The notes under the pieces were generated by a model. It worked only from the letters and a program-made list of their open reading frames with translations. It had not been told where the DNA came from and did not search any database. From a bacterium (GTDB lineage Bacteria; BMS3Abin14): a stretch of DNA of 35,721 nt. Shown in pieces: positions 14,873 through 23,893 of this stretch. Numbering within the stretch: the first letter of the stretch is position 1; each line of letters opens with the position of its first letter. A program made the position numbers and the translations under genes. The stretch covers positions 1-35,721 of the forward strand of contig JARGFZ010000027.1 of NCBI GenBank assembly GCA_029210965.1, written 5' to 3'.

Positions 14873-14945
14873 GTTCGATGTTTGAGGTTTGATGTTCAAC
14901 CTGGAACGTGGAACATGGAACCCGGAACCTGAGCGAAGCGAGTGA
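14873..14945. repeat. TTTGATG words plus GGAAC/GAGCGAAGCGAG unit copy 3
   Basis: The 99-base gap between iorB and paaK has TTTGAGGTTTGATG words (about 14879-14895). CCTGGAACGTGGAACATGGA words and CTGAGCGAAGCGAGTGAAC (14895-14945) follow. The repeat stops about 15 bases before the paaK Shine-Dalgarno AAGGAG at 14961-14966. Confidence 0.7.
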
Positions 14946-14970
14946 ACATGAACGAAGCGAAAGGAGTCAC

Positions 14971-16272
14971 ATGATCTGGGACGAAGAGTTTGAGAGCCTG
15001 CCGAGAGAGGCCCTCGAATCACTGCAGCTGTACCGGCTGAAGAAAACTGCTGAAAGGGTCTATGCAACTGTGCCCTTTTACAAGGAAGCATTTGACAAGA
15101 CAAAGATCCATCCATCACAGATTAAATCCATGGATGATCTGCGCCGCCTCCCGTTCACTGTCAAGACGGATCTGCGGGACAATTACCCCTTTGGCCTTTT
15201 TACCCTGCCTCTTCACGAGGTGGTTCGGATCCACGCTTCCTCAGGGACGACTGGAAAACCTACCGTTGTGGGGTACACCAAGAGGGATATTGAGACCTGG
15301 TCCCTTCTGATGGCCAGGACCTTGTCCTGTGCAGGCGTGAAAAAAGGTGACGTGGTTCAGAACGCCTACGGTTACGGTCTCTTTACAGGAGGCCTCGGTT
15401 TTCACTACGGCGCCGAAAAACTGGGAGCTACGGTCATCCCCATCTCAGGCGGCAATACCAAACGCCAGATCATGCTTATGGAAGACTTCGGCAGCACGGT
15501 TCTCGTCTGCACCCCGTCCTACGCCCTGACCATTGCCGAGGCCATGGAGGAACTGGGGGTTTCCAAGGAGCGCCTCAAGCTGAATGTGGGCATTTTTGGA
15601 GCCGAGCCCTGGTCCCAGAGCATGAGGCAGCAGATTGAATCCAAACTGGGTATTGATGCCGTGGATATCTACGGACTGTCCGAGATCATCGGTCCGGGTG
15701 TGTCGGTAGAGTGTATTGAGGCCAAGAGCGGCCTCCACATATTTGAGGACCACTTTATCCCCGAGGTCATCGATCCCGTAACCGGTGAGAACCTTCCCTA
15801 CGGCGAGGAGGGCGAGCTGGTGTTTACCACCATAACGAAAGAAGCTTTCCCGATCATCAGGTACAGGACCAGAGATATAACACGGCTGCACGCCGAACCG
15901 TGCAGGTGCGGCAGGACCCATGTGAGGATGGAAAGGGTCACCGGCCGTACCGACGACATGCTCATCATACGAGGGGTGAACCTGTATCCTAGTCAGATAG
16001 AGAACCTTCTTATGGAGACCGAGGGATTGGAACCCCACTATCAGCTTATCGTTGACAGGGAGGGTACCCTGGACACCTTGGAGGTCCAGATCGAAGTCAA
16101 CGAAAAGATCTTCACCGATGAGATCAAGGGGCTTGAAAAGCTGGAGCGGGGCGTGGAAAAAGAGATCAAGGAAATGCTGGGTGTTTCGGCCAAGGTCCGG
16201 CTGGTGGAACCCAAGACCATCGAACGCTTCGAGGGCAAGGCGAAGAGAGTTATTGATAATCGGAAAATTTAG
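14971..16272 (+). CDS. paaK: Phenylacetate-CoA ligase family protein, copy 1
   Basis: The enzyme activates phenylacetate or another arylacetate with ATP and CoA to the CoA thioester via an acyl-adenylate. The N-terminal [22 protein letters not shown] is typical PaaK. The AMP-binding P-loop SSGTTGKPT starts at residue 90. [43 protein letters not shown] and the hinge [20 protein letters not shown] follow, with Lys near the C terminus (RFEGKAKRV). It is 433 aa, normal for the family. ATG 14971 is preceded by AAGGAG; the in-frame codons back to 14908 are repeat sequence and are excluded. In fermenting or syntrophic anaerobes this partner of IorAB may run in reverse to make ATP, which is an inference. 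Confidence 0.94.
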   Translation: MIWDEEFESLPREALESLQLYRLKKTAERVYATVPFYKEAFDKTKIHPSQIKSMDDLRRLPFTVKTDLRDNYPFGLFTLPLHEVVRIHASSGTTGKPTVVGYTKRDIETWSLLMARTLSCAGVKKGDVVQNAYGYGLFTGGLGFHYGAEKLGATVIPISGGNTKRQIMLMEDFGSTVLVCTPSYALTIAEAMEELGVSKERLKLNVGIFGAEPWSQSMRQQIESKLGIDAVDIYGLSEIIGPGVSVECIEAKSGLHIFEDHFIPEVIDPVTGENLPYGEEGELVFTTITKEAFPIIRYRTRDITRLHAEPCRCGRTHVRMERVTGRTDDMLIIRGVNLYPSQIENLLMETEGLEPHYQLIVDREGTLDTLEVQIEVNEKIFTDEIKGLEKLERGVEKEIKEMLGVSAKVRLVEPKTIERFEGKAKRVIDNRKI

Positions 16273-16782
16273 GAACAAATTTGACGTTTGAGGTTTGATG
16301 TTTGATGTTTGAGTTCTTCCGGACAATGCGTACCTGGATTAAGCAACGGTTTTTATAAATGCGATGTTTTTTACCACACAAAGCAATGACTTACAGTGCG
16401 AGTCATTGATTTGGGCGCCCCGAGCGGGGCGCATTGATGGACTTTTTGCGAGTCCATCAAAATTATTGCTTGGTTTAACCCTGTGAAACCCTGCCTTCCC
16501 TGAGCAAAAGACAGTGCGTCGAAGGGTGTACCCTGTGGTGGATTAGTCTTTTGAATTTTGGATTGAACTTGGTAACAGGAACTTGAAACTCGAGGTGCGT
16601 TAGCGACGAGGGGGAAGGGCGGGTTTGGAATTTGGGTTTTCGGAGTTTGAGGTTAAGTACCAATTCATGAACTTTGGTCTGAATAATAAAGAAATTTTTT
16701 GGTTTTTAATGCTTACAGAAGAATGTAAGATAGCAACTTCAAACGTCAAACTTCAAACATTAAGTTCTTTCGGGGGTTTAAC
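16273..16782. other. 510-base non-coding gap between paaK and the ACT gene
   Basis: It contains TTTGATG words (16281-16314), the three-hairpin repeat (16384-16459), and GTAACAGGAACTTGAAACTC-type words (about 16571-16592). A second run of words, CAAACGTCAAACTTCAAACA (16739-16760), ends just before the ACT gene. No convincing gene, tRNA or T-run terminator was found. The length and strong hairpins suggest that the ACT-liv block has its own transcription start. Confidence 0.5.
16384..16459 (+). repeat. Three-hairpin dispersed repeat, copy 1
   Basis: Three consecutive stems are visible. CAATGACT/AGTCATTG (16384-16391 with 16401-16408) comes first, GCGCCCC/GGGGCGC (16415-16421 with 16426-16432) second, and TGATGGACT/AGTCCATCA (16435-16443 with 16451-16459) third. 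A diverged copy in inverse orientation occupies 35649-35721. The arms differ between copies in ways that keep pairing, and the loops keep TTTTTGCG. This looks like a REP/BIME-like or small-element family. Confidence 0.82.
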
Positions 16783-17208
16783 ATGAAAATTGAACAGATC
16801 TCGGTATTTATGGAAAATAAGACCGGCCGCCTGGCCCAGATCACCCGGGTGTTGGGTGCGGCGGACGTTAATATACTGGCTCTTTCCCTGGCCGATACCG
16901 CTGATTTTGGAATCCTGAGGATCATTGTCTCTGATAACGATAAAGCCTATGAAGCCTTGAAAAGTGAGGGTTTTACGGTAGGGCGCAACGACGTCCTCGC
17001 TGTGGAGGTGCCGGACCGCCCTGGCGGCCTCGCGGATTTTCTGGAAATCCTTAAAGTGAACGAAATAAACATAGAGTATATGTATGCCTACAGGAAATCG
17101 GGACATGCAAACCTGATATTCCGTTTCGATAATCTCGACAAGGCTATTGAAGTCCTGCCTGATGCCAACATCAGGATTTTGACGGAGGAGGAGTTGTATT
17201 CGATATGA
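16783..17208 (+). CDS. Tandem ACT-domain protein
   Basis: This is a 141 aa cytoplasmic protein made of two ACT domains (about 1-68 and 70-141), the small ligand-binding fold that senses amino acids. KIEQISVFMENKTGRLAQITRVLGAADVN and VEVPDRPGGLADFLEILKVNEINIEYM show the typical glycine-bearing ligand loops. No enzyme domain is attached. Such stand-alone tandem ACT proteins commonly sit next to paaK, ior and liv genes and are thought to sense amino acids; the ligand here is unknown, though branched-chain or aromatic amino acids are likely from context. ATG 16783 has GGGGG upstream at 16772-16776. The next gene, livK, starts 79 bases downstream with its own ribosome site. Confidence 0.88.
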   Translation: MKIEQISVFMENKTGRLAQITRVLGAADVNILALSLADTADFGILRIIVSDNDKAYEALKSEGFTVGRNDVLAVEVPDRPGGLADFLEILKVNEINIEYMYAYRKSGHANLIFRFDNLDKAIEVLPDANIRILTEEELYSI

Positions 17209-17287
17209 TGATTCGGATGTTGGATCCGTGCATCTGGCAATTCCAGGCAGGTAAAACACAGACAACTGGGGGGAGAGGAGCTAAGAG

Positions 17288-18526
17288 ATGAAAAGGATTT
17301 CGACAGTAATACGGGCAGTAGCGGTGATCAGTGTGATCTCCGGCCTGGCTATAGCCGGTTGTGCAAAGAAACCGGAGGGGCCACAGGAACCGTACAAGAT
17401 CGGAGCTATTTTTGCGTCAACCGGTCCGGCTTCCATGCTGGGTCTTCCGGAGAAGAACACCGTGGAGATGCTCGCGGAAACCATCAATGCGGAAGGCGGT
17501 ATCAAAATAAGGGTCCAGGAAAAAGGGTCTTGGGTTGATCGCGGCGTGCCCGTTGAAGTGATCATGTATGACACGGAAGCCGATTCCACGAAGACAGTCA
17601 CAGTTACAAACAAACTTATCGAAAGTGATAAGGTTGACGTCATCATTGGGCCGACAACCTCGGGTACAAGTCTTGCCATTGTGGATATCGTAACCAAGGC
17701 GGAAGTTCCGCTTATTTCCTGCGCCGCCTCAGTCAAGATCGTCAAGCCGGTCTCGGAACGGTATTGGGTTTTCAAAACTCCCCAGACCGATACCATGGCT
17801 GTGGAGAAAATCTACGAGACCCTGAAAACCAAGGGCCTCACGAAGATAGCCATCCTGACGGTCAGTGACGGGTTCGGTGATTCCGGCCGGGTGGAGCTGC
17901 AGAGACTGGCTGCCGACTACGGCTTGAACATCGTATCGGAAGAGCGGTACGGCGGGAAAGACACGGACATGAGCGCCCAGCTGACGAAGATCAAGGGAAC
18001 CGACGCCCAGGCCATCATCTGCTGGGGAACCAACCCTGGTCCCGCGATCATTGCGAAAAACAGGAAACAGCTTGGCATCACGATACCCCTCTACAATAGC
18101 CACGGTGTGGCGTCTCCCAAGTTCATTGAACTGGCCGGTGATGCGGCTGAGGGTACCTTCCTGCCGGCCGGTAAGCTCATCATCCTTGATCAGCTGCCGG
18201 CTTCCGACCCCCAGAGGGAAGTGCTGAGCCAATACAAAACCGCTTACGAGAGCAGGTTTGGTGCCGGTACGATCAACACCTTCGGCGGCCACGCCTATGA
18301 CGCTTTCAAGATTGCCCTTTTGGCCATCGGGAACGCCGCAAAAGAAGGAAAGCTCGAAGCTGGAAAAGTGGATAGAGCCACTATCAGGAACGAGATCGAG
18401 AAGATCCAGGGGTTTTACGGGACCGGCGGGATCTTTAACTACTCCCCCGAGGACCACAACGGCCTGACCAAGGACGGGTTCGTAATGGTCGAGATCAGTA
18501 ACGGCGGCTGGAAGCTGGCGGAATAA
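17288..18526 (+). CDS. livK: Branched-chain/aromatic amino acid ABC transporter, substrate-binding lipoprotein
   Basis: This periplasmic binding protein of the type I (LivJ/LivK) fold delivers ligand to LivHM. The N terminus MKRISTVIRAVAV...ISGLAIAGC is a lipoprotein signal with lipidated Cys25. The mature protein begins with a KKPEG linker, then YKIGAIFASTGPASMLG, where the first lobe binds the amino acid carboxylate, and GPTTSGTSLAIVDI. FGGHAYDAFKIAL lies in the C-terminal lobe. At 412 aa it is somewhat longer than enteric LivK, as is usual in this lineage. GGAGAGGAG precedes the start. A strong terminator follows at 18666, so livK may be made in excess over the membrane components, as is common for such systems. 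Substrate specificity cannot be read from sequence. Confidence 0.92.
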   Translation: MKRISTVIRAVAVISVISGLAIAGCAKKPEGPQEPYKIGAIFASTGPASMLGLPEKNTVEMLAETINAEGGIKIRVQEKGSWVDRGVPVEVIMYDTEADSTKTVTVTNKLIESDKVDVIIGPTTSGTSLAIVDIVTKAEVPLISCAASVKIVKPVSERYWVFKTPQTDTMAVEKIYETLKTKGLTKIAILTVSDGFGDSGRVELQRLAADYGLNIVSEERYGGKDTDMSAQLTKIKGTDAQAIICWGTNPGPAIIAKNRKQLGITIPLYNSHGVASPKFIELAGDAAEGTFLPAGKLIILDQLPASDPQREVLSQYKTAYESRFGAGTINTFGGHAYDAFKIALLAIGNAAKEGKLEAGKVDRATIRNEIEKIQGFYGTGGIFNYSPEDHNGLTKDGFVMVEISNGGWKLAE

Positions 18527-18665
18527 GACAGTGCAAAGTGAAGGGTCCGTGATTCGTGAATCGTTTTCTTCGTCATTGCTGGAAGCGAAGACCGGTGATT
18601 CGTGATTGGTAAAACCTGAAACAAGGTACACGGAACCTGAGTAGATGTTTTGATCAAAGTAGTGA

Positions 18666-18691
18666 GGGGGCCGGATTCCGGCCCCCTTTTT
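18666..18691 (+). terminator. Rho-independent terminator between livK and livH
   Basis: GGGGGCCGGA pairs with TCCGGCCCCC around a tiny central loop (18666-18686), followed immediately by TTTTT (18687-18691). This is the clearest intrinsic terminator in the window. Readthrough of it would set the ratio of binding protein to the downstream permease genes. Confidence 0.88.
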
Positions 18692-18724
18692 ATGTCCAAA
18701 CGCCGCAAAACATGTTAAAAAATA

Positions 18725-18983
18725 AAGGTTTGAAGTTTGAGGTTTGAAGTTTGAAGTGATACAGCTTAAAAGCTGAAAACTTGAACATCCTCGATTATGA
18801 ACCAAAACTTTTAAAACATGACGTTGGTTAAACTTCAGTATAGCAAATCAGGATTGTGAGGTTGGAATTTGAAGCTTGATCATCAAACACTCGGCGTCAT
18901 TGTTTCAGGTTCGCTCGCTTCGCTCAGGTTCCGAGTTCCATGTCCCACGTTCCAGGTTGAACATCAAACATCAAACAACAAAC
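18725..18983. repeat. TTTGAAG/AAACATC words and GGAAC/GAGCGAAGCGAG unit copy 4 (reverse) upstream of livH
   Basis: The 466-base gap from livK to livH contains the terminator and then repeats. GTTTGAAGTTTGAGG words lie at 18728-18756. A reversed composite unit, TTCGCTCGCTTCGCTCAGG followed by TTCCA words, spans 18909-18958. AACATCAAACATCAAAC (18959-18977) runs to within about 15 bases of the livH ATG. No gene is apparent; a promoter for livHMGF should lie here, but none stands out. Confidence 0.65.
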
Positions 18984-18992
18984 TTTACTGAC

Positions 18993-19877
18993 ATGACTTT
19001 ATCCCAACAAATCCTCCAGTACCTCATCACCGGTGTGACCGTGGGCACCATCTATGCTCTTATCGGCATGGGTTTTAACATCATATACAACTCCACCGAG
19101 ATCATAAACTTTGCCCAGGGCGAATTTGTCATGCTGGGAGGCCTGCTAACCGTTTCCAGCATGCAGGTCCTCCATCTGCCCATTCCCTTTGCCGCCCTTG
19201 TTTCTGTAATCGGGGTAGCGCTCATCGGCACGCTGCTGAATGTCGCAGCCATCAGACCTGTCAGGGATCCCAACCCCATTACGCTCATCATAATCACCAT
19301 TGGCGCTTCGATCTTTATCCGTGGGGTGTCCAGTCTCATTTGGGGCAAAGAGGCATATCCCATCCCGGCATTTTCCGGGGAGGATCCTATCCCCTTCTTC
19401 GGGGCCGTCATCCAGCCCCAGAGCCTGTGGGTCATGGGAGTAGCCTTTTTTATCGTTTTGGGCCTCCGGCAGTTCTTCGGCAGGACGATAACAGGCAAAG
19501 CCATAATGGCCAGCGCCTTCCAGCCGAGAGCTGCCAGGCTGGTCGGGATCGACACAAGGTTTATGGTTCTCATAAGCTTTGCTCTGAGTGGATTGGTAGG
19601 CGCTGCAGCCGGGATCGTGATCGCACCCATAAGTATGACCCAATACGACATCGGTGTGATGATAGGGCTTAAGGGGTTTTGCGCCGCCATTATCGGCGGT
19701 CTGGGTAGTTTCTGGGGTGTCGTTGTGGGAGGTATAACGCTGGGGGTGCTGGAAAGTCTTGGAGCGGGACTCATCTCCAGTGGGTACAAGGATGCCATAG
19801 CTTTCGGTATCCTTCTCCTCATGCTCTTTCTACGGCCCCAGGGGATACTTGGCAAATCCAAAGGAGATCGGGTTTGA
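18993..19877 (+). CDS. livH: Branched-chain amino acid ABC transporter permease LivH
   Basis: It is one of the two inner-membrane permeases of the Liv importer. The N terminus TLSQQILQYLITGVTVGTIYALIGMGFNIIYNSTEIINFAQGEFVMLGG is the LivH signature, and GALVGAAAGIV-like and GLKGFCAAIIGGLGSFWGVVVGG regions form the EAA-like ABC contact loop. About eight hydrophobic segments can be traced over 294 aa. The ATG at 18993 is taken because the frame upstream of it is repeat DNA and does not resemble a permease; it has no clear Shine-Dalgarno. The stop overlaps the livM start (TTGA), showing tight coupling. Confidence 0.92.
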   Translation: MTLSQQILQYLITGVTVGTIYALIGMGFNIIYNSTEIINFAQGEFVMLGGLLTVSSMQVLHLPIPFAALVSVIGVALIGTLLNVAAIRPVRDPNPITLIIITIGASIFIRGVSSLIWGKEAYPIPAFSGEDPIPFFGAVIQPQSLWVMGVAFFIVLGLRQFFGRTITGKAIMASAFQPRAARLVGIDTRFMVLISFALSGLVGAAAGIVIAPISMTQYDIGVMIGLKGFCAAIIGGLGSFWGVVVGGITLGVLESLGAGLISSGYKDAIAFGILLLMLFLRPQGILGKSKGDRV

Positions 19878-20869
19878 GGATTCCTTCCTTTCCCAGATCG
19901 CCCTATGCCGGTTTTTTTCTTTTCGCAGCCTTACTGGCTGTAATGCCTCAATTTCTGACAAACGACTACCACCTCAACGTGCTCATTTTTATCGGGATCC
20001 ATTGCATTATCGCCATCGGTCTGGATCTTCTCCTGGGGTATACCGGGCAAATTTCCCTCGGACATGCCGCTTTTTTCGGGCTTGGGGCCTATATCACCGG
20101 AGTCCTTTCAGCAAAAGCTTCATTGCCACCCATTGCTGGTCTCGCTGTCGCGCTTGTGGGCGTGGGTATCCTGGCCTATTTTATTGGAATTCCCACTCTA
20201 AAACTTCACGGGCACTATCTTGCCATGGCCACATTGGGATTCGGGATCATAATACAGATCTTTTTTAATGAATTGGATTTTCTCACAGGTGGGCCGTCGG
20301 GCTTGGTTGGCATCGAAGACATGTCGATATTTGGTTATGAATTTGATTCCGATCTCAAATACTACTATCTGGTTTGTGTGTCACTTCTGCTTACTTTACT
20401 CCTTTCCATCAATGTAGTTAAGTCCAGGGTGGGCAGGGCTCTCAGGGCCATTCACGGTTCCGAGGTGGCTTCTTCGGTTATCGGAGTTAACGTTTCGCGT
20501 TACAAAGTGGCTATTTTTGTGCTGTCGGCGCTATATGCAGCCTTTGCGGGTTGGCTGTACTCTCACTACATGACCTTCGTGAGCCCCAGCTCTTTTGGTT
20601 TTATGTTTTCCGTCAAACTTATCACCATGGTTGTCATCGGCAGCCTTGGAAGTATATGGGGTGCGATCTTCGGTGCAGCTCTTATCACGAGTATGCCTGA
20701 GTTCCTGCATGTCTTTCAAAACTATGAAACGACTGTTTTCGGTTTCATTTTAATTATAGTCATGATTTTTATGCCCAGGGGGCTTTTACGCGGCCTGGAG
20801 GATCTTCTGTTGTCTTTATGGCACGCGGTACGAAAGAGAATCATCGGAACCAGGGAGGAGACCCCGTGA
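19874..20869 (+). CDS. livM: Branched-chain amino acid ABC transporter permease LivM
   Basis: This is the second permease subunit, pairing with LivH and with the ATPases LivG and LivF. IGLDLLLGYTGQISLGHAAFFGLGAYITG near residues 50-78 is diagnostic. LKLHGHYLAMATLGFGIIIQI, SRVGRALRAIHGSEVASSVIGVN and MVVIGSLGSIWGAIFGAAL, the last being the ABC-contact region, follow. It is 331 aa with about ten hydrophobic segments. The TTG start at 19874 overlaps the livH stop and has AAGGAG at 19861-19866. The end overlaps livG by four bases. Confidence 0.92.
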   Translation: MRIPSFPRSPYAGFFLFAALLAVMPQFLTNDYHLNVLIFIGIHCIIAIGLDLLLGYTGQISLGHAAFFGLGAYITGVLSAKASLPPIAGLAVALVGVGILAYFIGIPTLKLHGHYLAMATLGFGIIIQIFFNELDFLTGGPSGLVGIEDMSIFGYEFDSDLKYYYLVCVSLLLTLLLSINVVKSRVGRALRAIHGSEVASSVIGVNVSRYKVAIFVLSALYAAFAGWLYSHYMTFVSPSSFGFMFSVKLITMVVIGSLGSIWGAIFGAALITSMPEFLHVFQNYETTVFGFILIIVMIFMPRGLLRGLEDLLLSLWHAVRKRIIGTREETP

Positions 20870-21627
20870 ACGTCCTGATGAATACCCGAAACCTTTGCCG
20901 CTATTTCGGGGGTGTGCGCGCCATCCATGACCTGGACATCGAGGTTTGGGAGGGACTGATCCAATCGGTCATAGGGCCTAACGGAGCGGGTAAGACTACA
21001 TTGTTTAATGTCATTTCCGGTATCCTCCCTCCAACATCCGGGACTATTTTCTATAAAGGTAATCCCACAAGCGGGATGGACTCTCACCGTATCGCAGGAT
21101 TGGGAGTGACCAGGACTTTTCAGAACCTGCAGCTTTTTTCGGAAATGACTGTTTTAGAAAACGTCATGGTCGGGATGCACCTCAGGTCAAAGGGAGGGCT
21201 TGTCGCCTCCGCGTTGAAACTGCCGTGGGTTTGGAAGGAAGAGGGCAGGATCCGGGATGTTTCCATGGAGATCCTTCAGTTCACCGGTCTGGAAAAATAT
21301 GCTCCCCTGGTGGCGGGCAGCCTCCCGTTCGGGCGCCAGAGGATCCTTGAGATCGCCCGTGCCCTGGGGGCAGGTCCGAGGCTTCTCATGCTGGACGAAC
21401 CGGCTGCAGGGCTTAATAATCGTGAAACTTCTGACCTTTCGGATTTGATCGGGCGTATTCGAAAACGGGGGATCACCATCCTCCTCGTGGAGCACGACAT
21501 GAACCTGGTGATGGAGATCTCCGATCATGTAACGGTCCTTGACCAGGGACAGAAAATTGCCGAGGGTGACCCGGAAGCGGTGAGAAACGATGAAAAGGTG
21601 CTGAAAGCGTATCTGGGGCAGGAATGA
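20866..21627 (+). CDS. livG: Branched-chain amino acid ABC transporter ATP-binding protein LivG
   Basis: One of two ATPases that energise Liv uptake. Walker A GPNGAGKTT is at residues 37-45 from the chosen start. The Q-loop lies in GVTRTFQNLQLF, the signature is the LivG-type LPFGRQRILEIARAL, Walker B is LLMLDEPAAGLN, and the switch histidine is in LLVEHDMNLVM. It is 253 aa. The GTG at 20866 overlaps the livM TGA and has GGGAGGAG just upstream, so it is preferred to the longer frame from 20818 inside livM and to the ATG at 20878. The protein acts at the cytoplasmic face. Confidence 0.93.
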   Translation: MNVLMNTRNLCRYFGGVRAIHDLDIEVWEGLIQSVIGPNGAGKTTLFNVISGILPPTSGTIFYKGNPTSGMDSHRIAGLGVTRTFQNLQLFSEMTVLENVMVGMHLRSKGGLVASALKLPWVWKEEGRIRDVSMEILQFTGLEKYAPLVAGSLPFGRQRILEIARALGAGPRLLMLDEPAAGLNNRETSDLSDLIGRIRKRGITILLVEHDMNLVMEISDHVTVLDQGQKIAEGDPEAVRNDEKVLKAYLGQE

Positions 21628-21636
21628 GAAAGGCAG

Positions 21637-21716
21637 AATACAGATCGCAGAACGCAGAACGCAGGAGAGATCTTAGGTCTTATTCCACGTTCTACATTCT
21701 ACATTCCACATTCTGA
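21637..21716. repeat. CAGAACG and CTACATT word repeats inside the liv operon
   Basis: The 95 bases between livG and livF consist almost entirely of CAGAACGCAGAACGCAGGAG-like words (21637-21667) and CATTCTACATTCCACATTCTG-like words (21694-21716). They stop seven bases before the livF start, which has no recognisable Shine-Dalgarno. Every other liv permease/ATPase junction overlaps, so this looks like an insertion of repeat DNA into the operon. Confidence 0.72.
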
Positions 21717-21722
21717 AATAAA

Positions 21723-22460
21723 ATGCTCAAAGTTCGCAACATCACAACATATTACGGCCGCATCCATATCCTAAAGGGGGTTTCGATCCACGTAGGGGAG
21801 GGGGAGATCGTTGCGCTCATCGGTGCCAACGGTGCCGGTAAGACCACCCTGATCAACGCTGTGAGCGGACTGCTGAGGATCACTGAAGGCTCTATTACCC
21901 TCAGGGACAGGGAAATCGGGAACATTTCCCCTGAAAAGATCGTCAAGGCCGGACTTTCTCAAGTTCCGGAGGGACGACTTGTTTTTTCCCCGCTCACCGT
22001 TGAGGATAACCTGCTCCTGGGCGCCTATGTCAGGTACCGATCGAAGGAGAAGGAAGAGATCCAGGAGGATCTGCACAAGATCTACGAGATGTTTCCCGTT
22101 CTCAAGGATCGTTCAGGGCAGATGGCCGGTACCCTCAGCGGTGGTGAGCAACAGATGCTGGCCCTGGGCCGGGCACTCATGGCCAGGCCCAGGATCCTGC
22201 TTCTGGATGAACCGTCCCTCGGCCTGGCACCTTTGATCGCTGCGGAAATATTCAGGACCATTTCCAGGCTCCGGGATCAGGGCGTTACGATCCTGCTGGT
22301 GGAACAGAACGCGCGGGCAGCCCTCGGCATAGCTGACAGGGGATATGTTATGGAGACTGGCTCGATTGTTCTCCAGGACCGGGCCGACAGACTGCTTGCG
22401 AACCCGGAGATCCAGCGGGCTTACCTGGGGAAGGGGAAGAGGGAAATTTGGGATGCGTGA
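21723..22460 (+). CDS. livF: Branched-chain amino acid ABC transporter ATP-binding protein LivF
   Basis: This is the second Liv ATPase. Walker A GANGAGKTT is at residues 34-42. GLSQVPEGRLVFSPLTVEDNLLLGA is the LivF hallmark, LSGGEQQMLALGRALMARPR the ABC signature, LLLDEPSLGLAP Walker B, and LLVEQNARAAL carries the variant switch region. The length is 245 aa. The start is set by the family N terminus; no ribosome site is visible because repeat words fill the leader. It may be translated from the upstream operon message by other means, or from a leaderless transcript. Confidence 0.93.
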   Translation: MLKVRNITTYYGRIHILKGVSIHVGEGEIVALIGANGAGKTTLINAVSGLLRITEGSITLRDREIGNISPEKIVKAGLSQVPEGRLVFSPLTVEDNLLLGAYVRYRSKEKEEIQEDLHKIYEMFPVLKDRSGQMAGTLSGGEQQMLALGRALMARPRILLLDEPSLGLAPLIAAEIFRTISRLRDQGVTILLVEQNARAALGIADRGYVMETGSIVLQDRADRLLANPEIQRAYLGKGKREIWDA

Positions 22461-22465
22461 ACTGC

Positions 22466-22571
22466 AATCTCAGATCTCAGATCCCAGATCTCATAACAGG
22501 TCTTTCATTAACCTTGCAACTTATGGATTGGAAAGGTTAATTTGAGATATGAGTTATGAGATATGAGATCA
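22466..22571. repeat. CAGATCTCAGATC and GATATGAG word repeats before the second paaK
   Basis: CTCAGATCTCAGATCCCAGA words lie at 22468-22492, and GAGATATGAGTTATGAGATA words at 22544-22569. The second run leads directly into the AAGGGG Shine-Dalgarno region (22571-22576) of the second paaK. Confidence 0.68.
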
Positions 22572-22582
22572 AGGGGAATACC

Positions 22583-23893
22583 ATGACCGACCACCGCATT
22601 TGGAATGAACAGGCCGAGACCATGCCCAGGGAAGACCTGGAGCAGCTGCAGCTGGAGAGGCTCCAGTCCACACTCAACCGGGTATATAAGAACGTCAAGT
22701 TTTACAGGAACAGGTTTGACGCGCTTGGAATAGAGCCCTCCGATATCAGATCCAGGGAAGACCTGGAGAAGATCCCCTTCACGACAAAAGCTGATCTCAG
22801 GGACAATTACCCTTATGGGATGTTTGCTCTTCCCCTCAGGGAAGTCGTCCGGATCCATTCCTCCACAGGAACGACGGGAAAACCAACGGTTGTAGGTTAT
22901 TCGGCTAACGACCTGGATTCCTGGAGCGAAGTTGTAGCCAGGATCATGACCGCCGGGGGTGTTACGAAGGACGATGTTGTCCAGATTGCCTTCGGGTACG
23001 GACTCTTTACAGGAGGGTTTGGACTGCATTACGGAGCCGAACGGATAGGCGCCTCTGTGATACCCACCTCCAGCGGGAATACACGCAGGCAGCTTATGAT
23101 CATGGAGGATTACCGGACGACCGCTCTGGTTTGTACACCCTCCTATGCGATGTTCCTGACCGAGGTCATGAAGGAAAACGGGATCGACCCGGGGCGTCTT
23201 TCTTTGAAATATGGTCTCTTTGGCGCGGAACCGTGGTCTGAAAAAATGAGGGGTGAACTGGAGAGCAAAACGGGGATCATCGCCACGGATAATTACGGAT
23301 TGTCCGAGGTTATGGGCCCCGGTGTGGCCGGGGAATGCCTTGAAAAAACGGGTCTCCACCTGAACGAAGATCATTTTATCCCCGAGATCATTGATCCTGA
23401 ATCCGGAAAGAACCTTCCCATGGGCGAGTGGGGGGAACTTGTCCTGACCACAGTCAGGCGGGAGGCGATGTCTCTCCTCAGGTACCGGACGAGGGATCTG
23501 ACGCGGCTGTACGTGGATGAGTGTGCCTGTGGCAGGACGCTGGTGAAAATGGAAAAGGTTACCGGCCGGACGGACGACATGATCATATTCAAGGGCGTCA
23601 ACGTATATCCGAGCCAGGTTGAAGAGTTACTTTTTGAGTTTGAGGGCATCACACCCCATTATCAGATCCTTCTCAGCCGTGATGGTGCACTGGATACCAT
23701 GGAGATCCTGGTTGAGGTCAACGAATCCATATTCTTTGACGAGATGAAAAAGCAGGGAACTATAGTGGAAAAAATATCCGATTCCATACGAAGCACCCTC
23801 GGGATCTCCCCAAAGGTCAAACTGGTGGAACCCCGGAGCCTGCAGCGTTTTGAAGGCAAGGCGGAAAGAGTTGTGGATAAACGCGAGAGATAG
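22583..23893 (+). CDS. paaK: Phenylacetate-CoA ligase family protein, copy 2
   Basis: A paralogue of the ligase at 14971, with the same order of motifs. [22 protein letters not shown] opens it, STGTTGKPT starts at residue 94, and [73 protein letters not shown] and RFEGKAERV follow. It is 436 aa. The ATG at 22583 is chosen over 22556 because the latter lies in repeat DNA. The two ligases differ throughout, so they probably serve different arylacetates or acyl acids (for example phenylacetate against indoleacetate or a branched acid); this is inference. It ends the catabolic block; gmd follows after a repeat-filled gap. Confidence 0.93.
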   Translation: MTDHRIWNEQAETMPREDLEQLQLERLQSTLNRVYKNVKFYRNRFDALGIEPSDIRSREDLEKIPFTTKADLRDNYPYGMFALPLREVVRIHSSTGTTGKPTVVGYSANDLDSWSEVVARIMTAGGVTKDDVVQIAFGYGLFTGGFGLHYGAERIGASVIPTSSGNTRRQLMIMEDYRTTALVCTPSYAMFLTEVMKENGIDPGRLSLKYGLFGAEPWSEKMRGELESKTGIIATDNYGLSEVMGPGVAGECLEKTGLHLNEDHFIPEIIDPESGKNLPMGEWGELVLTTVRREAMSLLRYRTRDLTRLYVDECACGRTLVKMEKVTGRTDDMIIFKGVNVYPSQVEELLFEFEGITPHYQILLSRDGALDTMEILVEVNESIFFDEMKKQGTIVEKISDSIRSTLGISPKVKLVEPRSLQRFEGKAERVVDKRER

